DNA from: Phil1 sp964487565
GTDB lineage: Bacteria > Bacillota > Clostridia > Christensenellales > CAG-138
DNA length: 53,940 nucleotides
Assembly (NCBI GenBank): GCA_964487565.1
Contig: CAZARN010000013.1
Coordinates: 1 to 53,940 of the forward strand
Reading direction: 5' to 3'
A model generated the notes under the pieces. The model was not told where the DNA came from and ran no database searches. It was given only the letters and a program-made list of their open reading frames with translations. Position numbers and translations under genes: made by a program. Below are positions 8,781-15,891 of this stretch, in pieces (position 1 is the first letter of the stretch; every line of letters starts with the position of its first letter).

Positions 8781-9959
8781 TTACGCGAAGAGCGAGAGGA
8801 ATACGCCCGCCGCGATGGCAGAGCCTATCACGCCGGCCACGTTCGGACCCATCGCGTGCATAAGCAGAAAGTTTCTCGGATTATCCTTCTGACCGACGGT
8901 CTGCACGACACGCGCAGCCATAGGCACGGCCGATACGCCCGCAGCGCCGATGAGCGGATTGATCTTGCCGCCTGAGATCCAATTCATCAGCTTGCCGAGC
9001 AGCACACCGCCCGCCGTGCCGAATGCAAACGCAAGAACGCCCATCACAAGTATGCCGAGCGTTGTCAGGTTGAGGAATGCGTCGGCCGTGGCTGTCGCTC
9101 CGACGGATATGCCAAGGAATATAGTCACAATGTTGATAAGCTCGTTCTGTGCGGTTTTTGAAAGCCTCTCGACAACTCCGCACTCGCGGAAAAGGTTGCC
9201 GAGCATCAGCATTCCGATAAGCGGCGCCGCAGATGGCAGCAGCAGCGAAACGAATATCGTGACCACTATCGGGAAAATTATCTTTTCCTTCTTTGAAACC
9301 GGCCTCAACTGCTCCATAACGATCTCGCGCTCATGCTTTGTGGTGAGCGCCTTCATTATCGGCGGCTGTATGACCGGCACAAGCGCCATATACGAATATG
9401 CCGCCACAGCTATCGGCCCGAGCAGCTCCGGCGCAAGCTTTGACGTGAGATAAATCGCCGTCGGTCCGTCCGCGCCGCCGATGATGCCTATCGACGCCGC
9501 CTGCATGGCTGTAAAAGATATGCCGATATTGTTCATCGCGAGCGCGCCCAGGAAGGCGACGAATATGCCAAGCTGAGCCGCGCCGCCAAGAAACAGGCTT
9601 TTGGGGTTTGCGATGAGAGGGCCGAAGTCCGTCATCGCGCCGACGCCCATGAATATGAGCGAAGGATATATGCCGAGCTTTACGCCGAGATACAGATAGT
9701 CGATAAGGCCGCCGTGGCTGCCCATTTCCGACCAGTGCACCTCGCCGCCTTCAAAAAACTCGGGATGATACATATTTGCTCCCGGGAGGTTTGTGAGCAG
9801 CATGCCGAAGCCTATCGTCAGCAACAGCATGGGCTCGAATTTCTTGGCTATCGCAAGGTAAATAAGCACAAGCGATATGGCGATCATGATGAGTGTTTTC
9901 GGATCGTCGAACAAGAGCGCAAACCCGGTCCCCGAAAGGAATTTTACAACAGCTTCCAT
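8781..9959 (-). CDS. oadB: Sodium ion-translocating decarboxylase beta subunit
   Basis: A 392-residue polytopic membrane protein of the OadB/GcdB/MmdB family. It decarboxylates carboxybiotin and couples this to export of Na+ across the cytoplasmic membrane. Family hallmarks are visible: GVGAMTDFGPLIANPKS, the GIIGGADGPTAIYLTSKLAPEL region, and a C-terminal LLMHAMGPNVAGVIGSAIAAG. Length and hydrophobicity match the family. It lies between the biotin carrier and oadA, with an AAAGGAG ribosome-binding site. Confidence 0.95.
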   Translation of the reverse strand: MEAVVKFLSGTGFALLFDDPKTLIMIAISLVLIYLAIAKKFEPMLLLTIGFGMLLTNLPGANMYHPEFFEGGEVHWSEMGSHGGLIDYLYLGVKLGIYPSLIFMGVGAMTDFGPLIANPKSLFLGGAAQLGIFVAFLGALAMNNIGISFTAMQAASIGIIGGADGPTAIYLTSKLAPELLGPIAVAAYSYMALVPVIQPPIMKALTTKHEREIVMEQLRPVSKKEKIIFPIVVTIFVSLLLPSAAPLIGMLMLGNLFRECGVVERLSKTAQNELINIVTIFLGISVGATATADAFLNLTTLGILVMGVLAFAFGTAGGVLLGKLMNWISGGKINPLIGAAGVSAVPMAARVVQTVGQKDNPRNFLLMHAMGPNVAGVIGSAIAAGVFLSLFA

Positions 9960-10004
9960 TCCGTTCTCCTTTCCGGTCGTTGTGCGTTAAGCGTTATTGC
10001 TTCT

Positions 10005-10379
10005 TCAGTTGATCACGCAAAGCACGTCGCCGGAATTGACGGTGGCGCCTTTTGTCACGTTGATGGATCTGACCGTTCCGTCAACCGGCGCAAGGATCTC
10101 GTTCTCCATCTTCATGGCTTCAAGTATAAGAAGCGTCGCGCCGGCCTTCACCGCGTCGCCGGTCTTGACCTTTATGTCCAATATATTCCCGGGCATCGGC
10201 GCGCTCACGCTTTCGCCGCCGCTTACCGCCGCGGGCGCAGGCGCCGCCTGCTTTGCAACAACGGGTGCGGGCGCTGCAGGCGCCGCGGGCTTTACGGGGG
10301 CAGCGTTCATCTGTGTGCTGATCTCTTCCACTTCGACTTCATATGACGTCCCGTTGACGTTTACGATGAATTTACGCAT
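10005..10379 (-). CDS. Biotin carrier protein of the decarboxylase (biotinyl/lipoyl domain)
   Basis: About 124 residues: an N-terminal segment (MRKFIVNVNGTSYEVEVEEI), an Ala/Pro-rich flexible linker, then a C-terminal biotinyl domain with the biotinylation motif LEAMKMENEI, where the Lys of MKM carries biotin. It shuttles the carboxyl group between the alpha carboxyltransferase and the beta pump. The ATG at 10379 was chosen because GGAGG lies 8 nt upstream; an in-frame Met 15 nt earlier lacks a site. As a separate gene it explains the missing biotin domain of oadA, as in glutaconyl- and methylmalonyl-CoA decarboxylases (GcdC/MmdC). Confidence 0.93.
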   Translation of the reverse strand: MRKFIVNVNGTSYEVEVEEISTQMNAAPVKPAAPAAPAPVVAKQAAPAPAAVSGGESVSAPMPGNILDIKVKTGDAVKAGATLLILEAMKMENEILAPVDGTVRSINVTKGATVNSGDVLCVIN

Positions 10380-10424
10380 TTCTGTTTCCTCCATATTTTT
10401 TTGCTCTGTGAGTATACTTGCGGA

Positions 10425-10844
10425 TCAGATTCGCTTCATGCTTTTGATCCTGATTCCCGATACATCCTCGCCCATCGCCGTTGCAAGCGAAGCCGATACC
10501 GCCGCCACAAGAGCGCCGCGGTCAAATGACGGCTCCCCGCCGATCCTTTTTATCGATTTGATCCTCATCGCGCCCATCTCGTCGCCGGTATACTCGGCGA
10601 TGGCGGCAGCAATTACCGCATCGAAAAGCTTCCTGTCCCCGATCTCCGGCGCCGCATAACAGGGCGCAGGTTCGGTCGCCGCCGTTGGGGCTTTGTTCTC
10701 GATTTGTGAAGGCGCATCCTGTTTCGATGTTTTGTTGATCACAAAGCTCATCAGTTTTGTCAACATTATCAAACAAAAAAGTCCGATGAACACCGTTCCC
10801 ATTCCCAGCACCATTACAAACCAGGGGTTGTACTCCATATACAC
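10425..10844 (-). CDS. OadG family gamma subunit with duplicated C-terminal motif
   Basis: A 139-residue protein with one N-terminal transmembrane helix (about residues 9-32, WFVMVLGMGTVFIGLFCLI). A Pro/Ala/Glu linker follows, then a cytoplasmic tail holding two copies of an AAxA...G.DM....RIKSxKRI motif (around residues 80-104 and 116-139). OadG proteins anchor the alpha subunit to the beta pump. It is first in the operon. Start is uncertain: AAGGAGG precedes GTG (10844) by 4 nt and ATG (10838) by 10 nt. The leader upstream holds two inverted repeats. Confidence 0.82.
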   Translation of the reverse strand: MYMEYNPWFVMVLGMGTVFIGLFCLIMLTKLMSFVINKTSKQDAPSQIENKAPTAATEPAPCYAAPEIGDRKLFDAVIAAAIAEYTGDEMGAMRIKSIKRIGGEPSFDRGALVAAVSASLATAMGEDVSGIRIKSMKRI

Positions 10845-10864
10845 GGTTCCTCCTTTCTAAATGA

Positions 10865-10906
10865 TGCTTATAGCTGAAGCCCGGTCTCTAATTATGGCTA
10901 TAAGCA
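10865..10906. promoter_or_regulatory. 10-bp inverted repeat in the oad operon leader
   Basis: TGCTTATAGC and GCTATAAGCA form a perfect 10-bp inverted repeat with 22 nt between the arms. It lies 21 bp upstream of the oadG start in AT-rich non-coding DNA. It may be a two-site operator or an RNA hairpin in the leader; no T run follows, so it is not an ordinary terminator. Confidence 0.5.
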
Positions 10907-10917
10907 GGAGTTTGATT

Positions 10918-10934
10918 TTTGATTACCCATCAAA
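10918..10934. promoter_or_regulatory. TTTGAT-N5-ATCAAA palindrome upstream of the oad operon
   Basis: A perfect 6+5+6 palindrome (TTTGAT, TACCC, ATCAAA) lies in the gap between rluB and the oad operon. Its size and position suit a repressor or activator site; the regulator is unknown. No convincing -35/-10 pair was found in this gap. Confidence 0.4.
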
Positions 10935-10995
10935 TCCTGCCAATTTCACTTATTCGTCATTAAATACTTTTTTCCTGCAATGAAAATATTTATCT

Positions 10996-11709
10996 TTACA
11001 GGCAACTTTTTCTAAGGGTTTCAAGCTCGGTTTCGTTGAGTTTTTTCTTCTCTCCCGGTTTAAGCGCGCCAAGCGTCACAGAACCTTCGGCAGTCCGCCT
11101 CAAAAGGAGCGTTTCATGGCCGACAGCCGTCAGCATCCTCCTCACCTGACGGTTTCTGCCCTCGTGTATCGCAATAAAGAACGAAGTATTTCCGTTGCCG
11201 GTTTTATATTCGTCCGTTATGCGCGCGGGCGATGTCACACCGTCCTCCAGCATGACGCCGCCGCGAAGCGTATTCTTCTCTTGTTCGCTGAGCGATCCGT
11301 CGCAGATCACATAGTAGGTTTTTTCTATTTCATGGCTCGGGTGCGTAAGACGGTTCGCAAGCTCGCCGTCATTTGTCATGAGCACAAGTCCTTCGGAATC
11401 GTAATCAAGCCGGCCAACGTTATAAAGCCTTCCCGGCACATCGCTGAAATAATCCTGCACCGTTTCCCGTCCCTGAGGATCCGAGGAAGAGCAGATGACG
11501 CCCTGCGGTTTATAGAACGCATACACGACGCGCTCCTCATGCGGCAATATCTTTTTGCCCATATAAACCACCTCGTCGCACAGCGGCTCCACACAGCAGC
11601 CCGTTGAAGCGACGCTTCCGTTCACGAACACCAGTCCTTTTGCGATAAGTTCCTCGCATTTGCGCCGCGAGGCGATCCCGGCGTCCGCCATATACTTCTG
11701 AAGCCGCAT
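10996..11709 (-). CDS. rluB: 23S rRNA pseudouridine synthase (RluB/RsuA family)
   Basis: About 237 residues. An N-terminal S4 RNA-binding domain (MRLQKYMADAGIASRRKCEELI) is followed by the synthase domain with the catalytic-Asp block GRLDYDSEGLVLMTNDGELANRLTHP and the C-terminal GRNRQVRRMLTAVGH motif. It isomerises a uridine in large-subunit rRNA. The ATG at 11709 was chosen for the GGAGG about 6 nt upstream; an earlier in-frame start lacks one. It ends the operon beginning with the M50 protease. Confidence 0.93.
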   Translation of the reverse strand: MRLQKYMADAGIASRRKCEELIAKGLVFVNGSVASTGCCVEPLCDEVVYMGKKILPHEERVVYAFYKPQGVICSSSDPQGRETVQDYFSDVPGRLYNVGRLDYDSEGLVLMTNDGELANRLTHPSHEIEKTYYVICDGSLSEQEKNTLRGGVMLEDGVTSPARITDEYKTGNGNTSFFIAIHEGRNRQVRRMLTAVGHETLLLRRTAEGSVTLGALKPGEKKKLNETELETLRKSCL

Positions 11710-11723
11710 GTTAAACCTCCGCG

Positions 11724-12863
11724 TCAGGCGCTCCATCTTTTCAGAAGCGTTTTGAGCCAGTCCGAATATCGTTTCGGTTCCACATCGTCTGCGGCGACAA
11801 GCCCCGCGGCGGCGATACGCTCACCTCCGTCGTCGATCACAAAAACCGTGCCCAGCTTTTCCCCGGCTTTGATCGGCGCTTCAACGCGATCCGGACAATC
11901 CACCTGCGTTTTCAGTTGCAGTTTTTCGCCCTTCCTGACCGGAACTATTATATCTTCTTCCGCTTCAAGTGCCAAGGCATAACTTCTCCCGTTTTCAACC
12001 GGCACGCGCGCGACCGTCTGCCCTTTTTTCACCGCGGACGCCATTTCAAAATTATCAAAGCCGTAATCGAGCAAGCTCATCGCGCTGTTGAACATGTCGG
12101 GACAGTTTAGCACCACCCCTATAAGCGTCATTCCGTCGCGTTCGGCCGCAAACGAAAGGCACTTGCCGGCAGCCTTCGTATAACCGGTTTTGATGCCGCA
12201 GCCTCCGTCATACTGCCAAAGTATCTTGTTCTTGTTTTTCAGCGTGCGTATCACGCTGCCCGTCTGCGTGCGGTAATACTCCGTCGAAACGATATTTCTG
12301 AAAGCCTCGTATTCCATCGTTTTTGCCGATATAAGCGCAAGATCGTATGCGGTTGTATAGTGACCGTCGTTCGGCAAACCGTTCGGCGTCACGAAATGCG
12401 TGTTCAAACAGCCGAGTTCCTTTGCCCTTTCGTTCATTATCTGCGCAAAGCCCTCTATGCTGCCTCCCATATACACGGCAAGCGCCACTGCCGCGTCGTT
12501 GCCCGAAACGAGCATAAGCCCGTATACAAGATCGCGCACGCAAAGCGTTTCGCCAAGGCCCAGATACATGCTCGAGCCTTCAACGCCATATGCCTGCGCG
12601 GGCGTTTCTACCAAATCGTCGAGCGAACAGCGTTCGATCGCAAGAAGCGCCGTCATGATCTTCGTCGTGCTTGCCATGGGGAGCTTCAGGTGCGCGTTTT
12701 CGCCGATCAGCACCTTTCTCGTGCCGGCCTCGATGAGCACATACGAACCGGCCTGTATATCCGGTTCGTCAGCAGCAGCGCCGCGCGCAGGGCACAGCGT
12801 CGCAAGCGCGATCAGGCATGCGAGGATGCACTTTATTCTTTTTCCGGTGTTTTTTGCGAGCAT
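11724..12863 (-). CDS. dacF: D-alanyl-D-alanine carboxypeptidase (PBP5/DacF type, peptidase S11)
   Basis: A 379-residue penicillin-binding protein that trims the terminal D-Ala of peptidoglycan stem peptides outside the membrane. A signal peptide covers about residues 1-32. All three active-site motifs are intact: S65-T-T-K68, S120-G-N122 and K225-T-G227. A C-terminal beta domain follows, ending in an amphipathic segment (YSDWLKTLLKRW) that usually anchors these enzymes to the membrane. ATG at 12863 and TTG at 12869 are both possible starts; the Shine-Dalgarno is weak (AAAGGGG). It overlaps the ytfJ end by 31 nt. Position after ytfJ fits a sporulation-associated DacF. Confidence 0.92.
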   Translation of the reverse strand: MLAKNTGKRIKCILACLIALATLCPARGAAADEPDIQAGSYVLIEAGTRKVLIGENAHLKLPMASTTKIMTALLAIERCSLDDLVETPAQAYGVEGSSMYLGLGETLCVRDLVYGLMLVSGNDAAVALAVYMGGSIEGFAQIMNERAKELGCLNTHFVTPNGLPNDGHYTTAYDLALISAKTMEYEAFRNIVSTEYYRTQTGSVIRTLKNKNKILWQYDGGCGIKTGYTKAAGKCLSFAAERDGMTLIGVVLNCPDMFNSAMSLLDYGFDNFEMASAVKKGQTVARVPVENGRSYALALEAEEDIIVPVRKGEKLQLKTQVDCPDRVEAPIKAGEKLGTVFVIDDGGERIAAAGLVAADDVEPKRYSDWLKTLLKRWSA

Positions 12864-13297
12864 TCGCAACCCGCCCCTTTCTCGCCGTCGCGAACAAGGT
12901 TTTCGATCATGCGCATAAGCTCAGGCAGCATCTCCACCGCCCTGTCAAGCGAACCGCTGTACTGTGCCGGCAAAACGCGCACGTTTTTGCCGCATACGGA
13001 AAGGAACGCCGTCGGATTCAGCGTCAGACCCGCGGCGGCAGCGCCCGCGAACGGATATTTTCCTTCCGCAGCGTCAAGTTTTTCTCCCGCCGACTTTATC
13101 GTGTTCTGTTTGTCCCTGCACTCGCCGGCAGCATATTCGCCGCCGCCCGAAACGAAGCCGAGGCTTACCTTTGAAACCGGCAATACCATCGTTTCCCCGG
13201 TGATAACGACGGGATCCCCCACAATTGTATTCACATCGACCATTTCTCTGAGCTTTGCCATGGTGGTCTCCATGATGTTTTCGATCGGATGAGCCAT
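12833..13297 (-). CDS. ytfJ: GerW family sporulation protein YtfJ
   Basis: 154 residues. The start MAHPIENIMETTMAKLREMVDVNTIVGDPV matches the conserved N-terminus of YtfJ/GerW, which is made in the forespore and needed for normal germination in Bacillus. The central Gly-rich segment (GFVSGGGEY) and variable C-terminus also fit. The alignment to homologues fixes the start at 13297 even though that lies 67 nt inside the DUF2953 gene. GGAGG lies about 10 nt upstream. Confidence 0.92.
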   Translation of the reverse strand: MAHPIENIMETTMAKLREMVDVNTIVGDPVVITGETMVLPVSKVSLGFVSGGGEYAAGECRDKQNTIKSAGEKLDAAEGKYPFAGAAAAGLTLNPTAFLSVCGKNVRVLPAQYSGSLDRAVEMLPELMRMIENLVRDGEKGAGCECSQKTPEKE

Positions 13298-13794
13298 TTA
13301 CGCATAACCTCCCTTATAAGCTTGCCGATTATCATACGGATAAGTTTCCCCGGATATACGACGAGGATACCTTCCATATATATCCACAGCATACCGCGAT
13401 CAAATTCAGGTTTTAGGTCAAAATCAAGCTTCGCTTTTTTGCAGATCGCAGCGCCCGCTGCATCAAACAGCGCGCGCAGCACGCCGCATGTGAACGCTGT
13501 CGCCGCGGCGTCGTCCTTTATGCCTATTCGCGCGTGTGCGTACAGACGTTTCAGTTCAAAGCAGGCGATTACCTCGCCCGCATTGAGTTTAAAGCCGTTT
13601 TTTTTGTTTTCCTTTTCGCCGATCAAATGCCAAAGCCTGTCGTATGCGCCTTCAAACGTCAGTTTTATGCCCAAAACCCTAATCATCGCCCTGTATCCCT
13701 GGGCGGAAAGCACCAGCACAAAAGACACCCGCTTTTTCAAAAGCGCGGCAACGGCGCCGAGGGCTGCGATTAAAAGCAAAACAAAAAGGACCAT
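13231..13794 (-). CDS. DUF2953 domain-containing membrane-associated protein
   Basis: 187 residues with one N-terminal hydrophobic segment (MVLFVLLLIAALGAVAALL) and a cytoplasmic-type domain resembling DUF2953, which in Firmicutes sits between scpB and ytfJ. Function is unknown; the setting suggests a link to sporulation or envelope maintenance. AAGGA lies about 4 nt before the ATG. The last 22 or so codons (from MRKWLIRSKTSW) overlap the ytfJ start in another frame. They read like non-selected sequence, so the tail may be an extension acquired by stop loss. Confidence 0.75.
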   Translation of the reverse strand: MVLFVLLLIAALGAVAALLKKRVSFVLVLSAQGYRAMIRVLGIKLTFEGAYDRLWHLIGEKENKKNGFKLNAGEVIACFELKRLYAHARIGIKDDAAATAFTCGVLRALFDAAGAAICKKAKLDFDLKPEFDRGMLWIYMEGILVVYPGKLIRMIIGKLIREVMRKWLIRSKTSWRPPWQSSEKWSM

Positions 13795-13826
13795 ACGGTC
13801 CTTATTTTCTCATTTCGGTAAAATAA

Positions 13827-14399
13827 TTATTCTTCGCCGCGTTCTATATCCGGTCGACCGGTTTCAGGCGTTTCCTCTGCGTCATCCTCCGGCATGGAAA
13901 GCGGCGGAAGTTCCTCCAGCCCGTGAAGCCCGAAATGCCTCAGGAAAGCATCCGTCGTACCGAACATCATGGGTCTTCCGATCACGTTTTTGCGTCCAAG
14001 CTCCTGTATCATGCCCATCTTAAGCAGCTCTCTCACCGCGTATTCGCATCTTACGCCGCGCACAGCCTCTATGTCCGCGCGCGTCACCGGCTGACGGTAC
14101 GCAACCACGGAAAGGGTCTCAAGCATTGACTGCGAAAAGCTTTTCTCCTGCACCGGCTGAAGCAGCTCCTGCACGAAGGACGCATATTCCCTGTTTGAAA
14201 CAAGCTGAACCGTGTCCGGCGTCATATAAAGCTGAACGCCGCGCTTGTCGGCGCGGAATTTTTCATCCATCGTGCGCAGGATATACTGCATCTCGATGTC
14301 CGTCGCGCCGATCGCACGCTGAAGCTGGATCGTCGGCACCGGTTCACCGGAAACGAAGAGTATACACTCGATCGCGCCGAAGCGCTCATCGTTCTCCAT
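13827..14399 (-). CDS. scpB: Segregation and condensation protein B
   Basis: A 190-residue kleisin-associated winged-helix protein that works with ScpA and SMC to condense and segregate chromosomes. The N-terminus ECILFVSGEPV, the central LETLSVVAYRQPVTRADIEAVRGV signature and the RPMMFGTTDAFLRHFGL block are all typical. It lies 11 bp after scpA with GGGGGCGG upstream of the ATG. The acidic C-terminal tail (about 25 residues) is variable in the family. Confidence 0.95.
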   Translation of the reverse strand: MENDERFGAIECILFVSGEPVPTIQLQRAIGATDIEMQYILRTMDEKFRADKRGVQLYMTPDTVQLVSNREYASFVQELLQPVQEKSFSQSMLETLSVVAYRQPVTRADIEAVRGVRCEYAVRELLKMGMIQELGRKNVIGRPMMFGTTDAFLRHFGLHGLEELPPLSMPEDDAEETPETGRPDIERGEE

Positions 14400-14410
14400 C
14401 AGTCCGCCCC

Positions 14411-15172
14411 CTAATTCATCTCGTCCATGTATTCATAATCCTCGTCATCCTCGGCAAGACTGCCCGCAGTCAGCGTTATCGTGCCGTAAGGCGTTTTTTG
14501 TCTGAGGATTATCTCCTGTCTTGCGATCATCTCAAGAAGCGCCATGAACGTCACGATCTTTTCCATCTTCGCGCTCTGCTCTTCAAAAAGCTCTTCGAAC
14601 GTGACGGTTTTGTTTCCGGCAAGCTTCGCCCTGATGAAGGAAAGCTGCTTTCGCACAGTATACGCATCCGCATTCACCGTGCGCGCGATGGAATCCTCAC
14701 CGATCACGTTTGTGCGTTTGAGTATATCGGCAAACGCGGCAAAAAGCTCCTCCGCCGTTGCATCGGATATGCTGTATTCGCGCGGTGGCAGTATGAATTC
14801 CTCCGGCGGCTTTATGAACATCATGCGCGCCTTTTCGCGAAGCAGCGTAAGTTCCGCGCCCGCCTCCTTAAACAGCTTGTAGTCGCGCAGCTGCCGCATA
14901 AGGACGATCTCCGGATCCTCCTCATCCTCTTCGGTTTTCGGCGGTCTTGGCAAAAGCGAGCGCGATTTTATATAAACAAGCGTTGCCGCCATGGTCAGGA
15001 ACTCGCTTGCGGTATCCATATCAAGCTCGTCCAGCTCTTCCATGAGCGCGAGATACTGATCGGTTATTTCGGAAACGAATATGTCCTTTATATCCACCTT
15101 TGCATCCTCAATAAGATGCAGCAGGAGGTCGAGCGGGCCGTCAAATTCTTTAAGATGAACCTCGTATGCCAT
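14411..15172 (-). CDS. scpA: Segregation and condensation protein A (kleisin)
   Basis: 253 residues. The N-terminus MAYEVHLKEFDGPLDLLLHLIEDAKVDI is the ScpA signature that binds the SMC neck; MAATLVYIKSRSLLP and the C-terminal winged-helix segment (FMALLEMIARQEIILRQ) complete the kleisin. The ATG at 15172 lies one base after the M50 protease stop (TAAAATG) without a clear Shine-Dalgarno, so translation is probably coupled. An upstream in-frame start would overlap the protease gene and is not conserved. Confidence 0.95.
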   Translation of the reverse strand: MAYEVHLKEFDGPLDLLLHLIEDAKVDIKDIFVSEITDQYLALMEELDELDMDTASEFLTMAATLVYIKSRSLLPRPPKTEEDEEDPEIVLMRQLRDYKLFKEAGAELTLLREKARMMFIKPPEEFILPPREYSISDATAEELFAAFADILKRTNVIGEDSIARTVNADAYTVRKQLSFIRAKLAGNKTVTFEELFEEQSAKMEKIVTFMALLEMIARQEIILRQKTPYGTITLTAGSLAEDDEDYEYMDEMN

Positions 15173-15173
15173 T

Positions 15174-15824
15174 TTACATGAACAAGCCGAACAGCCAGCT
15201 GTATGCAGAAGCAAAGCCGTTGAGTATCGCCTGAACGACATAGCTCAGGAAGCCGAAGTTCGAATTGAGGATCAGCACCGCGATGAGTATTATCGTCCCG
15301 TATCTTTCGATAAACTGAAAGAACTTATAGCTTATTTTGCGCATGAGCAGACACTGCGCCACATGATAACCGTCAAGCGGCGGCACCGGCAGCAGGTTGA
15401 ACACGAAAAGGGCAAGGTTTATCACGACCACGTTCATGAGAAGGTTCACGGCGATCTCGTTGTATGCAAACGCCGCGACAGCGATCCATATGCCTGTGAA
15501 CACGAACGCGATGGCAAGGTTTGTTATTACGCCCGCAAGGGATACGATGATTTCGTCCTTTCTCGGATTCTTGAAGTTGCGCGTGTTGATTGGGACAGGC
15601 TTCGCCCAGCCAAAGCCCACAACGAGCAGCATGAGTATGCCGATCGGATCAATATGCGCCGCGGGGTTCGCCGTCATCCTGCCGAGGTTTCTCGCCGTAG
15701 GATCGCCGCGCTTGAACGCGGCATAAGCATGCGCCCATTCATGGAAGGAAAGGCCGATGATTATTCCCGGTATCCTGTAAAGCACCGCAAGCAGCCAGCT
15801 TGTTATATCGAAATTTGCAAACAA
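15174..15824 (-). CDS. Site-2 protease family (peptidase M50) membrane protein
   Basis: A 216-residue polytopic membrane protein. The zinc-binding HEWAHA lies near residue 28, and NLLPVPPLDGYHV near residue 140 supplies the third ligand. This is the short YwhC-like branch of site-2 metalloproteases, without a PDZ domain; its substrate is unknown. The start is TTG at 15824, behind AAAGGAG at about 10 nt; no in-frame ATG lies nearby. It commonly precedes scpA in Firmicutes and opens this operon just downstream of a strong promoter. Confidence 0.9.
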   Translation of the reverse strand: MFANFDITSWLLAVLYRIPGIIIGLSFHEWAHAYAAFKRGDPTARNLGRMTANPAAHIDPIGILMLLVVGFGWAKPVPINTRNFKNPRKDEIIVSLAGVITNLAIAFVFTGIWIAVAAFAYNEIAVNLLMNVVVINLALFVFNLLPVPPLDGYHVAQCLLMRKISYKFFQFIERYGTIILIAVLILNSNFGFLSYVVQAILNGFASAYSWLFGLFM

Positions 15825-15855
15825 AAGCTTATAACTCCTTTATTTTATCTTATGT

Positions 15856-15884
15856 ATTATACGATAGAACCTCCCATGATGCAA
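15856..15884 (-). promoter_or_regulatory. Sigma-A promoter for the M50-scpA-scpB-ytfJ-dacF-rluB operon
   Basis: Minus strand: TTGCAT, 17-nt spacer, TATAAT. The -10 is perfect. It lies 32 bp upstream of the protease start codon. Confidence 0.75.
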
Positions 15885-15891
15885 GAAAGCG

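Noticed and set aside
12360..13292. 310-codon plus-strand ORF opposite dacF and ytfJ
   Set aside because: Shadow frame; dacF has all catalytic motifs on the other strand.
14126..15181. 351-codon plus-strand ORF opposite scpA and scpB
   Set aside because: Antisense shadow of two well-identified genes; composition rich in Arg/His/Leu typical of such shadows.
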